Source: Bryobacterales bacterium
Lineage (GTDB): Bacteria > Acidobacteriota > Terriglobia > Bryobacterales > Bryobacteraceae
Length of the DNA stretch: 42,220 nt
Direction: 5' to 3'
Assembly (NCBI GenBank): GCA_016789785.1
Contig: JAEUQE010000050.1
Span: 1-42,220, forward strand
Within the stretch, counting starts at the first letter, position 1; each line of letters begins with the position of its first letter. The notes under the pieces are model-generated. The model searched no databases. It saw only the letters and a program-made list of their open reading frames with translations, and was not told the DNA's origin. The position numbers were made by a program, and so were the translations under genes. Of the stretch, positions 24,711-33,603 are shown in pieces.

Positions 24711-26165
24711 ATGCGCCCTGACTTACGCCCCGACCAACTATTCGCCATCCACTCGCGCCGCACCTTCCTGCGCGATTGCGCTGGTGGCATCGGCTCCATC
24801 GCCCTTGCCAATCTCCTCGCGGGCGAAGGCCGGGCTGCCACGGATGCCGCGCCCGCCGCCAATCCGCTTGCCGCCAAAGTGTCCCACTTCGCGCCCAAAG
24901 CGAAGAACCTGATCTTCCTCTTCATGGAAGGCGCGCCGAGCCAGATGGACCTTTTCGATGAGAAGCCCGAGCTTCGTAAGTGGCACGGCAAGTCGCTACC
25001 GCCGTCGCTCACTAAGGACCTGAAACTTGCCTTCATCAAGCCCACCGCCACCGTCATGGGCAGCCCGTTCCAGTTCAAACGCTACGGCCAGTGCGGAATG
25101 GAGATGTCGGAACTGTTGCCCAACATCGGCTCCTGCGCCGACGACATGACGCTCGTCCGTTCCATGTACAGTGAGGCGTTCAACCATCATCCCGGCCAAC
25201 TGTTCCTCTTCACCGGCAGCATGGTCGCGGGCCGCCCGACCCTCGGCGCATGGGTCCAGTACGGGCTCGGCAGCGAGTCACAGAATCTGCCCGGCTTCGT
25301 CGTACTGGCATCCGGCGCGGGCACCAGCGCCGGTTCCGATAACTGGTCCAGCGGCTTTCTTCCCTCCACCTACGGCGGAACCGTGTTTCGCAGTAAGGGC
25401 GACCCGATTCTCTATCTCTCGAATCCTTCAGGAGTCAGCCAGGAAGCGCAGCGCCTCCGGCTCGACCTCATGAAGGAGATGAATCAGGAGCACATGGAGC
25501 GCACCGGCGACGCCGAAATCGCCTCACGCATTCACTCCTACGAACTCGCCTACCGCATGCAGATGTCGGCCCCGGAGTTGCTCGACTTCTCCAAGGAATC
25601 GCAGACCACTCTGGATGCCTACGGCGTGAACAACGACAAGACTCGCGCCTACGCCACCAATTGTCTCCTCGCCCGCCGTCTGGTCGAGCGCGGCGTGCGA
25701 TTCGTCATGCTGCTCCATGCCAGTTGGGATCACCACAGCGGCCTGGCCACTGGTCTGCCGCGCATGTGCGAGGCCACGGATCAGCCCGCCGCGGCTCTGG
25801 TGAAGGATCTGAAGCAGCGCGGCATGTTGGACGAAACGCTCGTCGTCTGGGGCGGGGAATTCGGCCGCACCTCCATGTCGGAGATCCGCCGGCCGGATGA
25901 CCCGAATAGCATCGGCCGCGATCATCACCCCAACGGCTACGCCATGTGGATGGCCGGCGGCGGAATCAAGGCCGGTTACACCATCGGCAAGACCGACGAG
26001 TTGGCGCTCAATGTTGTGGAAGACAAAATCCACGTGCATGACTTACAGGCCACCATCCTGCATTGCCTCGGCATGGATCACACGCGCCTGACGTACCGCC
26101 ACATGGGCCGCGATTTTCGCCTCACCGACGTGCATGGCGAAGTTGCCAAAAAACTCCTCGCCTAG
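24711..26165 (+). CDS. DUF1501 domain protein with Tat signal
   Basis: A 484-residue sulfatase/alkaline-phosphatase-fold protein of the DUF1501 family. The twin-arginine motif HSRRTFLRDCAGGIG starts near residue 14. Family phrases: KAKNLIFLFMEGAPSQMDLFDEKPELRKWHGK, MTLVRSMYSEAFNHHPGQ, RPTLGAWVQYGLGSE, LPGFVVL, GVRFVMLLHASWDHHSG and VWGGEFGRT. It forms a two-gene operon with the PSD1-type protein (gap six bases), the standard arrangement of the pair. The active-site role is not established for the family; many members act in sugar or sulfate-sugar degradation loci. Confidence 0.93.
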   Translation: MRPDLRPDQLFAIHSRRTFLRDCAGGIGSIALANLLAGEGRAATDAAPAANPLAAKVSHFAPKAKNLIFLFMEGAPSQMDLFDEKPELRKWHGKSLPPSLTKDLKLAFIKPTATVMGSPFQFKRYGQCGMEMSELLPNIGSCADDMTLVRSMYSEAFNHHPGQLFLFTGSMVAGRPTLGAWVQYGLGSESQNLPGFVVLASGAGTSAGSDNWSSGFLPSTYGGTVFRSKGDPILYLSNPSGVSQEAQRLRLDLMKEMNQEHMERTGDAEIASRIHSYELAYRMQMSAPELLDFSKESQTTLDAYGVNNDKTRAYATNCLLARRLVERGVRFVMLLHASWDHHSGLATGLPRMCEATDQPAAALVKDLKQRGMLDETLVVWGGEFGRTSMSEIRRPDDPNSIGRDHHPNGYAMWMAGGGIKAGYTIGKTDELALNVVEDKIHVHDLQATILHCLGMDHTRLTYRHMGRDFRLTDVHGEVAKKLLA

Positions 26166-26215
26166 CTGCAACCAATGGACCTGCCATTGTGTTGAGCGAA
26201 GTCCACACCAATGCT

Positions 26216-27754
26216 TCAGCGGACCTCGTACATCGAAAGATCCAACTGCTTCGCGCTGCTTTCATCGAGCAGTAGTTCCATGGCGCGGGCGTGTTGGAGC
26301 GTCACGTCGGTGATCTCGTCCAGGTCGATTGTGCTGATGATCCAGTAGCGGCCGGGAGCGATGCCCGTGAAGCGGAACTGGCCGTTGCTGTCCGTGTAGG
26401 TGGCGCGAGTGCCGTGCATGCGGCGGGTCAGGTCAGCGCCTATAGGATGGAGATAGACGGGCGCAAACATCGATATCTGGCCCTGTTGCTTGACGACACC
26501 CTCCACGGTCGCAGCTCTAGCGGCAAGGCGGATGCGAACCTCTCCACGTCCCGATTGTTGGAGATGGATCACGGGTGCGATTCCAGGGAGGGGATTCGTC
26601 ATCAGGCGTTTGCGGTCGGGAAACAGGGTGATGTTCTGGACGTAGTTTGCACCAGTGGTTTGGAAGAAGACGTCATAGTAGCCCGGAAGGACGCTCTGCG
26701 GCGCAAAGAACTCGCCCGTGCCGGCCGCATCACGGCGCCGGAACCGGACCGTGATTTCCCCTGGAGGAACGATGGACATGTCAGGCCGTTCCAACACGAC
26801 GGTGAGAAGCGGCAGTGAACTGAGTTGAAGGTTGAGGTCGATGTCACGGTCGGCGAAGGTTTCCTCATAGGCAGCGACAGTGATTGGAGTGACCGTGCCA
26901 GGAATCGCGAGCACTTCGAAGGTTGCCGGAGGAAGGCCTTCGAAGGTAAAAGGGCCGAACGGACATGGCGCGTTGGTCTCACGGCGTCCGGAATCGAAGG
27001 TGAGAATCACGCGGATGAAACGCTCGTTCTGCGGGCAAGCGGCGACCTTGCCTCGTACGGTCAGCAAGCGGCCGGGGAGGGGCTGCAACTCGACGCCGGT
27101 GACGTCGGCATCGAGTTCCACCTGATAGACCTTGGCATCCTTGGTCTCCGTGGACATGATCGCGTAGGTGGGAAGGAGACCGCTTCGGTCCTCCAGTTCC
27201 TTGGCGGTGCTGCGAACCCAGTAGCGGCCGGGTGCGAGGCCATAGAGACGGAAGACGCCGCGATCATCCGTCTTGGCGGTGGAGGCCTGGACGAGCGGGA
27301 GTTTCGCGGGATATGCGATGACTGAAGTTTCGGGCAGCGCGACACGATTCTCGTCGACGAGCGTGCCGGTGATGGCGCCGAGCTTGCGGAGCCGGATTTC
27401 GGCGAAGGTGGTGGAAGCGCCATTGGCGACGATGGGCTCGCCGCGGCCGGTGGGACGCTTCTGTCCGAACTGCGCCTCGAAGTAGGTGGAGCGATGCGCG
27501 CTGACGAAGTAGCGGCCATCTTCCAGGGAAGGGAACCAATACTGCCCGCTGCGATTGGTGAGGGCGGTGGAGAGCGTGCGAAGTTCGCCGCCGATGACGG
27601 TCTGGAGGCGGACGGTGGCGCGCGCGATGGGGCGGGAGGTAGCCTGCTCGATGACAATGCCGTGGATCATCGCGGCCGTCGCGAAGGGCGCCATCGCGAA
27701 CGACGCCATCGCGAGGGACGCCTTCGCAGCCATCATGAGAATCCGCCGCACCAT
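26216..27754 (-). CDS. Secreted carboxypeptidase-regulatory-domain protein
   Basis: A 512-residue exported protein made of several Ig-like carboxypeptidase-regulatory (CarboxypepD_reg/Cna_B-like) repeats. These show as IHGIVIEQATSRPIARATVRLQ...TNRSGQYWFPSLEDGRYFVSAH, then ITGTLVDENRVALPETSVIAYP...DDRGVFRLYGLAPGRYWVRST, and a last copy ATVEGVVKQQG...YTDSNGQFRFTGIAPGRYWIIST. The middle part is a diverged beta-sandwich. The signal peptide is alanine-rich and built of repeats. Proteins of this kind are abundant in Acidobacteria and probably bind carbohydrate or mediate adhesion. Convergent with the DUF1501 gene, 50 bases apart. Confidence 0.85.
   Translation of the reverse strand: MVRRILMMAAKASLAMASFAMAPFATAAMIHGIVIEQATSRPIARATVRLQTVIGGELRTLSTALTNRSGQYWFPSLEDGRYFVSAHRSTYFEAQFGQKRPTGRGEPIVANGASTTFAEIRLRKLGAITGTLVDENRVALPETSVIAYPAKLPLVQASTAKTDDRGVFRLYGLAPGRYWVRSTAKELEDRSGLLPTYAIMSTETKDAKVYQVELDADVTGVELQPLPGRLLTVRGKVAACPQNERFIRVILTFDSGRRETNAPCPFGPFTFEGLPPATFEVLAIPGTVTPITVAAYEETFADRDIDLNLQLSSLPLLTVVLERPDMSIVPPGEITVRFRRRDAAGTGEFFAPQSVLPGYYDVFFQTTGANYVQNITLFPDRKRLMTNPLPGIAPVIHLQQSGRGEVRIRLAARAATVEGVVKQQGQISMFAPVYLHPIGADLTRRMHGTRATYTDSNGQFRFTGIAPGRYWIISTIDLDEITDVTLQHARAMELLLDESSAKQLDLSMYEVR
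27678..27722 (-). repeat. Three 15-base tandem repeats in signal-peptide coding region
   Basis: Three near-identical 15-base units lie at 27678-27692, 27693-27707 and 27708-27722, encoding ASLAM, ASFAM and APFAT in the hydrophobic core of the signal peptide. Each gain or loss of a unit would keep the frame and change the core by five residues. Confidence 0.8.
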
Positions 27755-27916
27755 GACGGAGTGACGTTCGAAGCAACTGGAACGTGCAGGGAAAACGTTG
27801 CGGTGTCGTGCGGCCTCGTTCTCCCTGAAGCTCGGGCGGATGTTACGCTTTCTCTCAGGAGCCGGCCGCTTTCACCTACAGGCCGGTCGCTGGGAAAAGA
27901 TGGTCACTGGGAGAAT

Positions 27917-29434
27917 ATGGGATTCTCGTCACTTCTCTACTTACTCTTCTGCATTCCGCTGGGCGCTTCCGACGTCCGCATCCCATCGGAGGATTGGACC
28001 AGGAATCATGAATGGTTAACTCAGTTGGGAGTGAAGCCGCCCGGTAGTCCTCTGGGGCTCGATCAACCTTGGAACCCTCCCTATTCGAAGCGTTCGCTGG
28101 TTGTACCGGCTCACTGGCTTCATCGCGGCGCTCCGGAGACGGTGGATGCCGAACTGCTGCGCAAAGACCTCGTGGTGCTCGAACAGGTGATGGCCAACAC
28201 TTACTCGGGCTGGGCGACGGCGGCGAATCTCGGATGGGACTGGCGTAAGTTCTTCGACGAAGCCAAATCGGAGCTTGCGGGCAAAGGGACGTTGCCGGGC
28301 AAGACTGCCTTTGGATTCTGGGCGAAGCTGATGGACTTCCAATTAGACAATCATTCGGGTCCGGTTCCGGGTTACGGAATGGGGTTCAGTTCCCGCACCG
28401 CCACGCTTCGCTCGGTACCCAAGGGCCCTTGCACCCATGTGCGGACTGCGAGCGGAGCGGTTGTCGCGCTCAATCCCCGCGACGCTGCCCAGCAGCCCAA
28501 GCAGACGCTGGACGTGAATCTGGAGCGCATCCACTACATCGCCTATCCCGGACGCGAGGAATTGCAGGCCGTGGAATGCGCGGGTGAATGGATCGAGTTG
28601 GAGTTGTCCTGGAGGGCGCCGGCGAAGGACCGCATTCAGGACCTTCTCGGACTGTCGCAGGCTACTGAGGATGGTCCGGCATTCCGTAGAATCGACGCTG
28701 ATATCGCGTATCTGCGTCTGCCCACATTCTCCAAGGCGAATAACGAGAAGTTGATGCAACTGGAGAAGTCGATTCAGGGGCGCGGGGAGAAGATTTTGAT
28801 TGTCGATCTTCGGCGCAACGGCGGTGGTGACAACCGGTTGAACGCGATCGAGAACTGGGTGAGAGTGCCGCGCGTCGACGCCTGGAACCGGCTCTCCGAT
28901 AGTTGTCTCTATCCCGCGCTGCGATGGGGGTACGCGGTTACGTCCAGCGCCGGGCTCAAGCCGCCCATCAGCAATTCGCTTCGCAGGGGCCTGGAGTGGG
29001 CCGCTGGAGAACTCTTCAAGAAATCGCCCGAAGGCTGCCCTTCGAAGTTCGTTGAGAATCAAGCCACGTGGCAGTATGTCAGCCGGCAGCCATGGGCGAA
29101 GCCGAAGGGCAAGACCCGCATTCTTGCGCTGGTGGACAACGGCTGCGGCAGCGATTGCGAGTATGCGGTGCTGCTGCTTTCGGCGATTCCGGGTACGGTG
29201 ATCGCGGGGCAGAACACGTTCGGCGTGGTGCAGTTCACGCAGCCCGGTTACTTCGTGCTGCCGAACACCAGGCATCTGTTCCGAATCGCGCTCGGTAACA
29301 GCGATCCGTACGGCGATCGGCGTTCATTCGACGGCTACGGCTTTGATGTTGATGTATTCCTCAATACGCGCGAATCCCAGCAGGCGGAGGGCATTCTGAA
29401 ACTGGCCAGACGATTGATGAACAGCCCGAAGTAG
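27917..29434 (+). CDS. S41-family (tail-specific-protease-like) peptidase, secreted
   Basis: A 505-residue protein with an N-terminal signal (GFSSLLYLLFCIPLGA) and a C-terminal S41-like core: IAYLRLPTFSK, KILIVDLRRNGGGDNR (the strand with the Asn-Gly-Gly turn), LVDNGCGSDCEYAVLLLSAIPGTVIAGQNTFG. The serine in GSDCE occupies the place of the S41 nucleophile; the usual lysine four residues on is not obvious, so activity is uncertain. The PDZ domain found in CtpA seems absent. The ATG at 27917 has GGGAGA just ahead; upstream in-frame sequence runs antisense over the neighbour and is not coding. Its stop is two bases from the convergent phosphoesterase gene. Confidence 0.82.
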   Translation: MGFSSLLYLLFCIPLGASDVRIPSEDWTRNHEWLTQLGVKPPGSPLGLDQPWNPPYSKRSLVVPAHWLHRGAPETVDAELLRKDLVVLEQVMANTYSGWATAANLGWDWRKFFDEAKSELAGKGTLPGKTAFGFWAKLMDFQLDNHSGPVPGYGMGFSSRTATLRSVPKGPCTHVRTASGAVVALNPRDAAQQPKQTLDVNLERIHYIAYPGREELQAVECAGEWIELELSWRAPAKDRIQDLLGLSQATEDGPAFRRIDADIAYLRLPTFSKANNEKLMQLEKSIQGRGEKILIVDLRRNGGGDNRLNAIENWVRVPRVDAWNRLSDSCLYPALRWGYAVTSSAGLKPPISNSLRRGLEWAAGELFKKSPEGCPSKFVENQATWQYVSRQPWAKPKGKTRILALVDNGCGSDCEYAVLLLSAIPGTVIAGQNTFGVVQFTQPGYFVLPNTRHLFRIALGNSDPYGDRRSFDGYGFDVDVFLNTRESQQAEGILKLARRLMNSPK

Positions 29435-29436
29435 CG

Positions 29437-32124
29437 CTACGGCTGTCTCCGCTTGTGCTGTTCTTCCAGGACTCGCGGGTCGTCCATGCGCGGGCTCGGC
29501 TTGGGATCCATCGGCTCGCGCGCTTTCGCGGGGTCGAACAACTCGGCGCGGATGGGTTGCACGCTGAAAGGCGCGAAATCCGGCGTGGTTGTGAAGCAGT
29601 CCATCAGGTCGGATGCGGCGGCATCGTAGAGATTCAATGGCGGCAAGCCAAGGATGCGGAACACGGTCTTGAGCAAGCCGGGGAAGCTTGCGTTGACTCG
29701 CGATACGTAGTTCTTCTTCGCGTAGGGGCTCGCCAGCAGAAACACAGTGCGGTGCGAGTCGATGTGGTCGACACCGCCCTGCGCGTCGTCCTCGGTGATG
29801 AAGACGGCCATGTTTTTCCACCATTTCGACTTCGAGAGATACTCCATGATCCGCCCGAGCGCATAGTCATTGTCAGCGACATAGGAAGCTTCGAAGGGAT
29901 AGCCGTCCTCGGGCCGAGGCTTGGTCATATGGTCGTTGGGAAGGTGGATGAAGATGAGCCTCGGGAACTCTTCACTGCCTTTGACGAAGCGCTTCTCCAC
30001 GTCGTTGATGAATTGCGTCGCGCGGTATTGATCGGGGATGTTCATGTTGTACTGCGGATAGTCGCGCGCGGTGTTGCGGTAGAGCGGTTCCGGCATGGGC
30101 ACGTTGGTGACAAAGCGCGCGCCGGTGGGCTTGAGGCCCGGCCCCTCGTCCACACCGGCGAGTTCGAAGCCTTCGCCGTAGTTGCGGAAGGTGATCTTGT
30201 TGCGTTCGAGATGATGCCATAGGGTGCCGGCCTCAAGCTGGTCGTCGGGGTGCACCGAGGAGTTGCTGCCCATGTTGCGTAGACGGCCAGGAGCGGTGGT
30301 CGGCATGCGGAAATCCTTCTGGCCTCCCGACATGACGGTGCTCTCGACCCATGCGTTCGGATAGGAGCCGACGATCCAGTGATGGCCGTCGACGCTGACC
30401 TCGGAGTCGGCATAGAAGTTGTCACTGAAGGCGTAGCGTGCCGCTAGCAGGTGATGGTTGGGGGTCACGTTCACGCTGCGGAGGGCGAAGCGCATCTGAA
30501 GTCCGCTGCCTTGACGGGGATACACGTTGCCCGTCTGCCCGAAGCGGGCAAGATCCCACACGCCGCGGGGCGCGCCGTTGGAAGCTTGCTGGATATCGCC
30601 GAACACTTCGTCGTAGGTGCGGTTCTCCTTGACGACGATCACGACGTGGCGGACCTGCTTCGGAGGCGCGATGGGTGGTTCCTTCACGGGCAGAAAGCCG
30701 TTGTTGGCAAGGACGCGGCGGGTAGTTTGCACGAGATCGTTCTTATCGGGGACGGGGAAGAATGTCAGTGCTCCGCGGCGGAGGTTCATTTGGAAACTGT
30801 TGGGAGCCGGGCCGCCACTGGTGGCATTGGGCCCGGTGCCATCGCCTTTGGCATTGGCCACGAATACGGTGTCGCGGTCGATGGTGATGCGCGTGGGAAA
30901 CCATGCCGACGGAAGATGGCCGGCTACTTTGTTTGTTTGCACGTCGACAACACCAATCGCATTGATGCCTGCTTCGGCGACGAACAGCAGGTTCGAGGCT
31001 TCATGCCACGCCAGTCCAATCGGCAAAACGCCGCGATAGTTTTCAAGGCCAGGAATGCGGATCTTGATCTCGTCCACTACGGTGCGCGCGATGGGATCGA
31101 CCACGGAGATTGTGTCGTTGTGCGCGTTCGAAACATAGACGCGGTCTTTTGTTGCGGCCACACCCGATGGACTGCTGCCTCCGAGGCTCTTATCGCCGAA
31201 GGGCAGCCCGGTGCGAACGAAGCCTTCCACTATGGGTGCAGCGGGATTTTCGACATTGATGATGCAGACCGAGTTCGATTCCGCGACATTCGGATCGCCG
31301 AGCCCCGGCACTTTCACCGTCTGACCAGATCCGGTGGTGCGAGTAGCGCCGTCGCGCGCCTCGGGTGACGGGAAGCCAAAGGCGGGAAACTCGATGCCGG
31401 TTTCGCGGGCACGCTGCGGATCTGCGCCGGGGATCGGCTGATACTCGAACATGCCGACATTCGTGACGAACGCGCGTTTGCCGTCGGGTGAAAGGGCTAC
31501 GGCGAACGGGAGGCGTCCGACCTTGGCGGAAGAGATGAGACGCTTCTTCCTGGTGTCGATGATGGCGAGGCGATAGTTGGCCTGATCGACGGCGAACAGT
31601 AGCGATCGCTTGGCGTCGAACAGCAGATCGCCGGAATAGCTGTCGCGAAAGCCGCCCTGGTTTAACTCATAGATATGTCTCTTGCGGCCGCTTTTGGGGT
31701 CGATCAGGCGCACGCGTCCGGAGTTGCCTTCGGAAACGTAGAGGCTCTTGTCGTCTTCGAAGGCGACGCCCATGAACACGCTCAGCCAGTCTTCCTCGTC
31801 GCGCTCCTGCTCGACGCGCCACGGCTCGATGGTCGTGGTTTGGTAGCGATCACGCTCCAGGTGTTGCAACACGGTGAGTGAGAACCGGCGCGATCCGCCA
31901 TCGGCCGTGACAATGGTCTGGCCGTTTGGACTGACGGCGATACCGAATGTGCCGGGGCCGGTCTTGAAGAACTTGCCGAACGGGGTGAGCAAGCGCCCGC
32001 CAGGAAGGACGCTCTCGCTGCCCCCGCGCTGGAGTGCGGTTCTCGTGCCAGCGGGTGCGCGATACTGCCCGTGGCTTGCGGGGACTGTTACGAGGGCGAT
32101 CAGCAGCAGGGAAAAACGGCTCAT
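29437..32124 (-). CDS. Beta-propeller (YncE-like) fused to phosphoesterase (AcpA/PLC-like)
   Basis: An 895-residue secreted protein. After a signal peptide (MSRFSLLLIALVTVPASHGQ), residues about 50-480 are a seven-blade beta-propeller of the YncE kind (VSPNGQTIVTADGG, LSPDGKRAFVTN, GVAATKDRVYVSNAHNDTISVVDPIARTVV). From about 493 a phosphoesterase of the phospholipase C/acid phosphatase fold follows: RHVVIVVKENRTYDEVFGD with the metal Glu-Asn, DHMTKPRPEDGYPF, VADNDYALGRIME, and ITEDDAQGGVDHIDSHRT with the paired metal Asp/His. This two-domain layout is a known class ('bifunctional YncE family protein/alkaline phosphatase'). Start MSRFS at 32124 is preferred over a longer reading to 32346 that would overlap the divergent gene. 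Confidence 0.9.
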   Translation of the reverse strand: MSRFSLLLIALVTVPASHGQYRAPAGTRTALQRGGSESVLPGGRLLTPFGKFFKTGPGTFGIAVSPNGQTIVTADGGSRRFSLTVLQHLERDRYQTTTIEPWRVEQERDEEDWLSVFMGVAFEDDKSLYVSEGNSGRVRLIDPKSGRKRHIYELNQGGFRDSYSGDLLFDAKRSLLFAVDQANYRLAIIDTRKKRLISSAKVGRLPFAVALSPDGKRAFVTNVGMFEYQPIPGADPQRARETGIEFPAFGFPSPEARDGATRTTGSGQTVKVPGLGDPNVAESNSVCIINVENPAAPIVEGFVRTGLPFGDKSLGGSSPSGVAATKDRVYVSNAHNDTISVVDPIARTVVDEIKIRIPGLENYRGVLPIGLAWHEASNLLFVAEAGINAIGVVDVQTNKVAGHLPSAWFPTRITIDRDTVFVANAKGDGTGPNATSGGPAPNSFQMNLRRGALTFFPVPDKNDLVQTTRRVLANNGFLPVKEPPIAPPKQVRHVVIVVKENRTYDEVFGDIQQASNGAPRGVWDLARFGQTGNVYPRQGSGLQMRFALRSVNVTPNHHLLAARYAFSDNFYADSEVSVDGHHWIVGSYPNAWVESTVMSGGQKDFRMPTTAPGRLRNMGSNSSVHPDDQLEAGTLWHHLERNKITFRNYGEGFELAGVDEGPGLKPTGARFVTNVPMPEPLYRNTARDYPQYNMNIPDQYRATQFINDVEKRFVKGSEEFPRLIFIHLPNDHMTKPRPEDGYPFEASYVADNDYALGRIMEYLSKSKWWKNMAVFITEDDAQGGVDHIDSHRTVFLLASPYAKKNYVSRVNASFPGLLKTVFRILGLPPLNLYDAAASDLMDCFTTTPDFAPFSVQPIRAELFDPAKAREPMDPKPSPRMDDPRVLEEQHKRRQP

Positions 32125-32327
32125 CAATGGCACTCTAGCAGAGGCGTGGGGACAAGTGAACCACACGACTGGGGGCCTCGCCTCACCTCGCTTGCGAGCG
32201 GTCCGCGATGCTGCGCCACGCCGTGTTCCCGGCACGTCCTGATGATATTCTGATAGGTGCACTTCCCCGCGCATGGCTGATCCGGTTTTCCGCAGAAGGG
32301 GAAGCCCACGAAGGAGCCTAACTACGC
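32125..32327. promoter_or_regulatory. 203-base divergent intergenic region
   Basis: The region separates the phosphoesterase gene (minus) from the second oxidoreductase gene (plus). It contains CTCGC-TT-GCGAG, a perfect 12-base inverted repeat at 32187-32198, and AAGGAG at 32311-32316, the ribosome binding site for ATG 32328. No promoter hexamers can be singled out with confidence. Confidence 0.5.
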
Positions 32328-33596
32328 ATGTCTGAATCGGTTTCACGCCGGAGCTTCGTCAAAACGAGCGCCGCCATGGCGCCAGCCGTCCTTTCCGCGC
32401 AGAACGTCAATAGCGAATTACAGGTTGCCTGGATCGGCACCGGCAGCCGCGGCTACTACCTCATGGAGCGCGCCTACAAAGGAAATGGGAAGCCTTTCAA
32501 GGTGGTCGCGACTTGCGACACCTATGATGGCAATCTCGCCAAGGGCAAGGACCGAGTGCAAACGATGGGCGGCAACACGCCCAAGACAACGAAGGATTAC
32601 CGCGAGATTCTTGCGGACAAGTCGGTTGACGCGGTGGTGATCGCGACGCCGGAACATCTGCACTACCCGATGACGATGGCCGCGTTGAAGGCGGGCAAGA
32701 ATATCTATGTGGAGAAGCCGCTCGCCCATACGATCGAAGAAGGGTGGGACATTCTGAAGGCTGCCGAGCAGGCGGGCAAGGTGGTGCAGGTCGGCACGCA
32801 GAACCGGAGCAATACGCTCTATCAGGAAGCGCGTGACATGGTGCAGAAGGGCATGATAGGCGAGATTCACTATGTGCGCGCCTTCTGGTACCGCAACTCG
32901 CTGCCTGACAATCCCGCCTGGCGCTACACCATCCCCGCTGATACGAACGAGCAGAACACGGACTGGCAGAAGTTCCTTGGCGCCTCGCCGAAGCGTCCGT
33001 TCCACAAGGGGCGTTACTTCCAATGGCGCCTCTATTGGGATTACTCCGGTGGCATCTCGACCGACCTGCTGGTCCACCAGACGGATATTTCGAACTTTGT
33101 CTGCGGCAAGACGGTGCCCTCGTCGTGCATGGCGTCGGGCGGTGTTTACCGTTGGACCGACGCGAATGATGATCGCGAAGTGCCGGACACCTTTAGCGCG
33201 CTGTACGAGTATCCCGGTAAGTTCCATATCAACTATTCCTGTTACTTCGGTAACGTGAATTACGGCTACGGCGAGCAGTTCATGGGCAACGAGGGTACGA
33301 TTGAGGTGCTGAACCGGCAAATCCTCACCTTCACGCCCGAGAAGTTCGGCGGGAAGGCTCCGGCGCACGTCGCGGCGCGCAAGGAGATCAAGATCGAGCG
33401 CCCGGGCAACGACAATCTGGCTGTGGAATCGCACATCACCAACTGGCTGGAGGCGATTCGCGGGAAGGCCAAGCTGATCGCTCCGGTGCAGGTCGGCCAG
33501 CAGGCGGCCATTTCGGGCCATCTGGCCACACTCTCGTTCCGCAACAACAAGAAAGTGCTGTGGGACGAAAAGGCCAACAAATACCGGTTCGCATAA
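32328..33596 (+). CDS. Gfo/Idh/MocA family oxidoreductase with Tat signal (second copy)
   Basis: A 422-residue NAD(P)-dependent dehydrogenase. Tat signal SRRSFVKTSAAMAPAVLSAQ; Rossmann motif LQVAWIGTGSRGYYLMER; family motif NIYVEKPLAHTIEEGWDILKAAEQAGKVVQVGTQNRSN; and later GRYFQWRLYWDYSGGISTDLLVHQTDISN, typical of the secreted Acidobacterial branch. It differs clearly from the copy at 422-1693. The HEAT-repeat gene follows seven bases downstream. Probably acts on a sugar derivative outside the cytoplasm. Confidence 0.93.
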   Translation: MSESVSRRSFVKTSAAMAPAVLSAQNVNSELQVAWIGTGSRGYYLMERAYKGNGKPFKVVATCDTYDGNLAKGKDRVQTMGGNTPKTTKDYREILADKSVDAVVIATPEHLHYPMTMAALKAGKNIYVEKPLAHTIEEGWDILKAAEQAGKVVQVGTQNRSNTLYQEARDMVQKGMIGEIHYVRAFWYRNSLPDNPAWRYTIPADTNEQNTDWQKFLGASPKRPFHKGRYFQWRLYWDYSGGISTDLLVHQTDISNFVCGKTVPSSCMASGGVYRWTDANDDREVPDTFSALYEYPGKFHINYSCYFGNVNYGYGEQFMGNEGTIEVLNRQILTFTPEKFGGKAPAHVAARKEIKIERPGNDNLAVESHITNWLEAIRGKAKLIAPVQVGQQAAISGHLATLSFRNNKKVLWDEKANKYRFA

Positions 33597-33603
33597 GTAA
33601 CTT

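Noticed and set aside
26173..26189. CAATGG-ACCTG-CCATTG hairpin between the DUF1501 and carboxypeptidase-regulatory genes
   Set aside because: Six weak base pairs with no T-run; too little to call a terminator.
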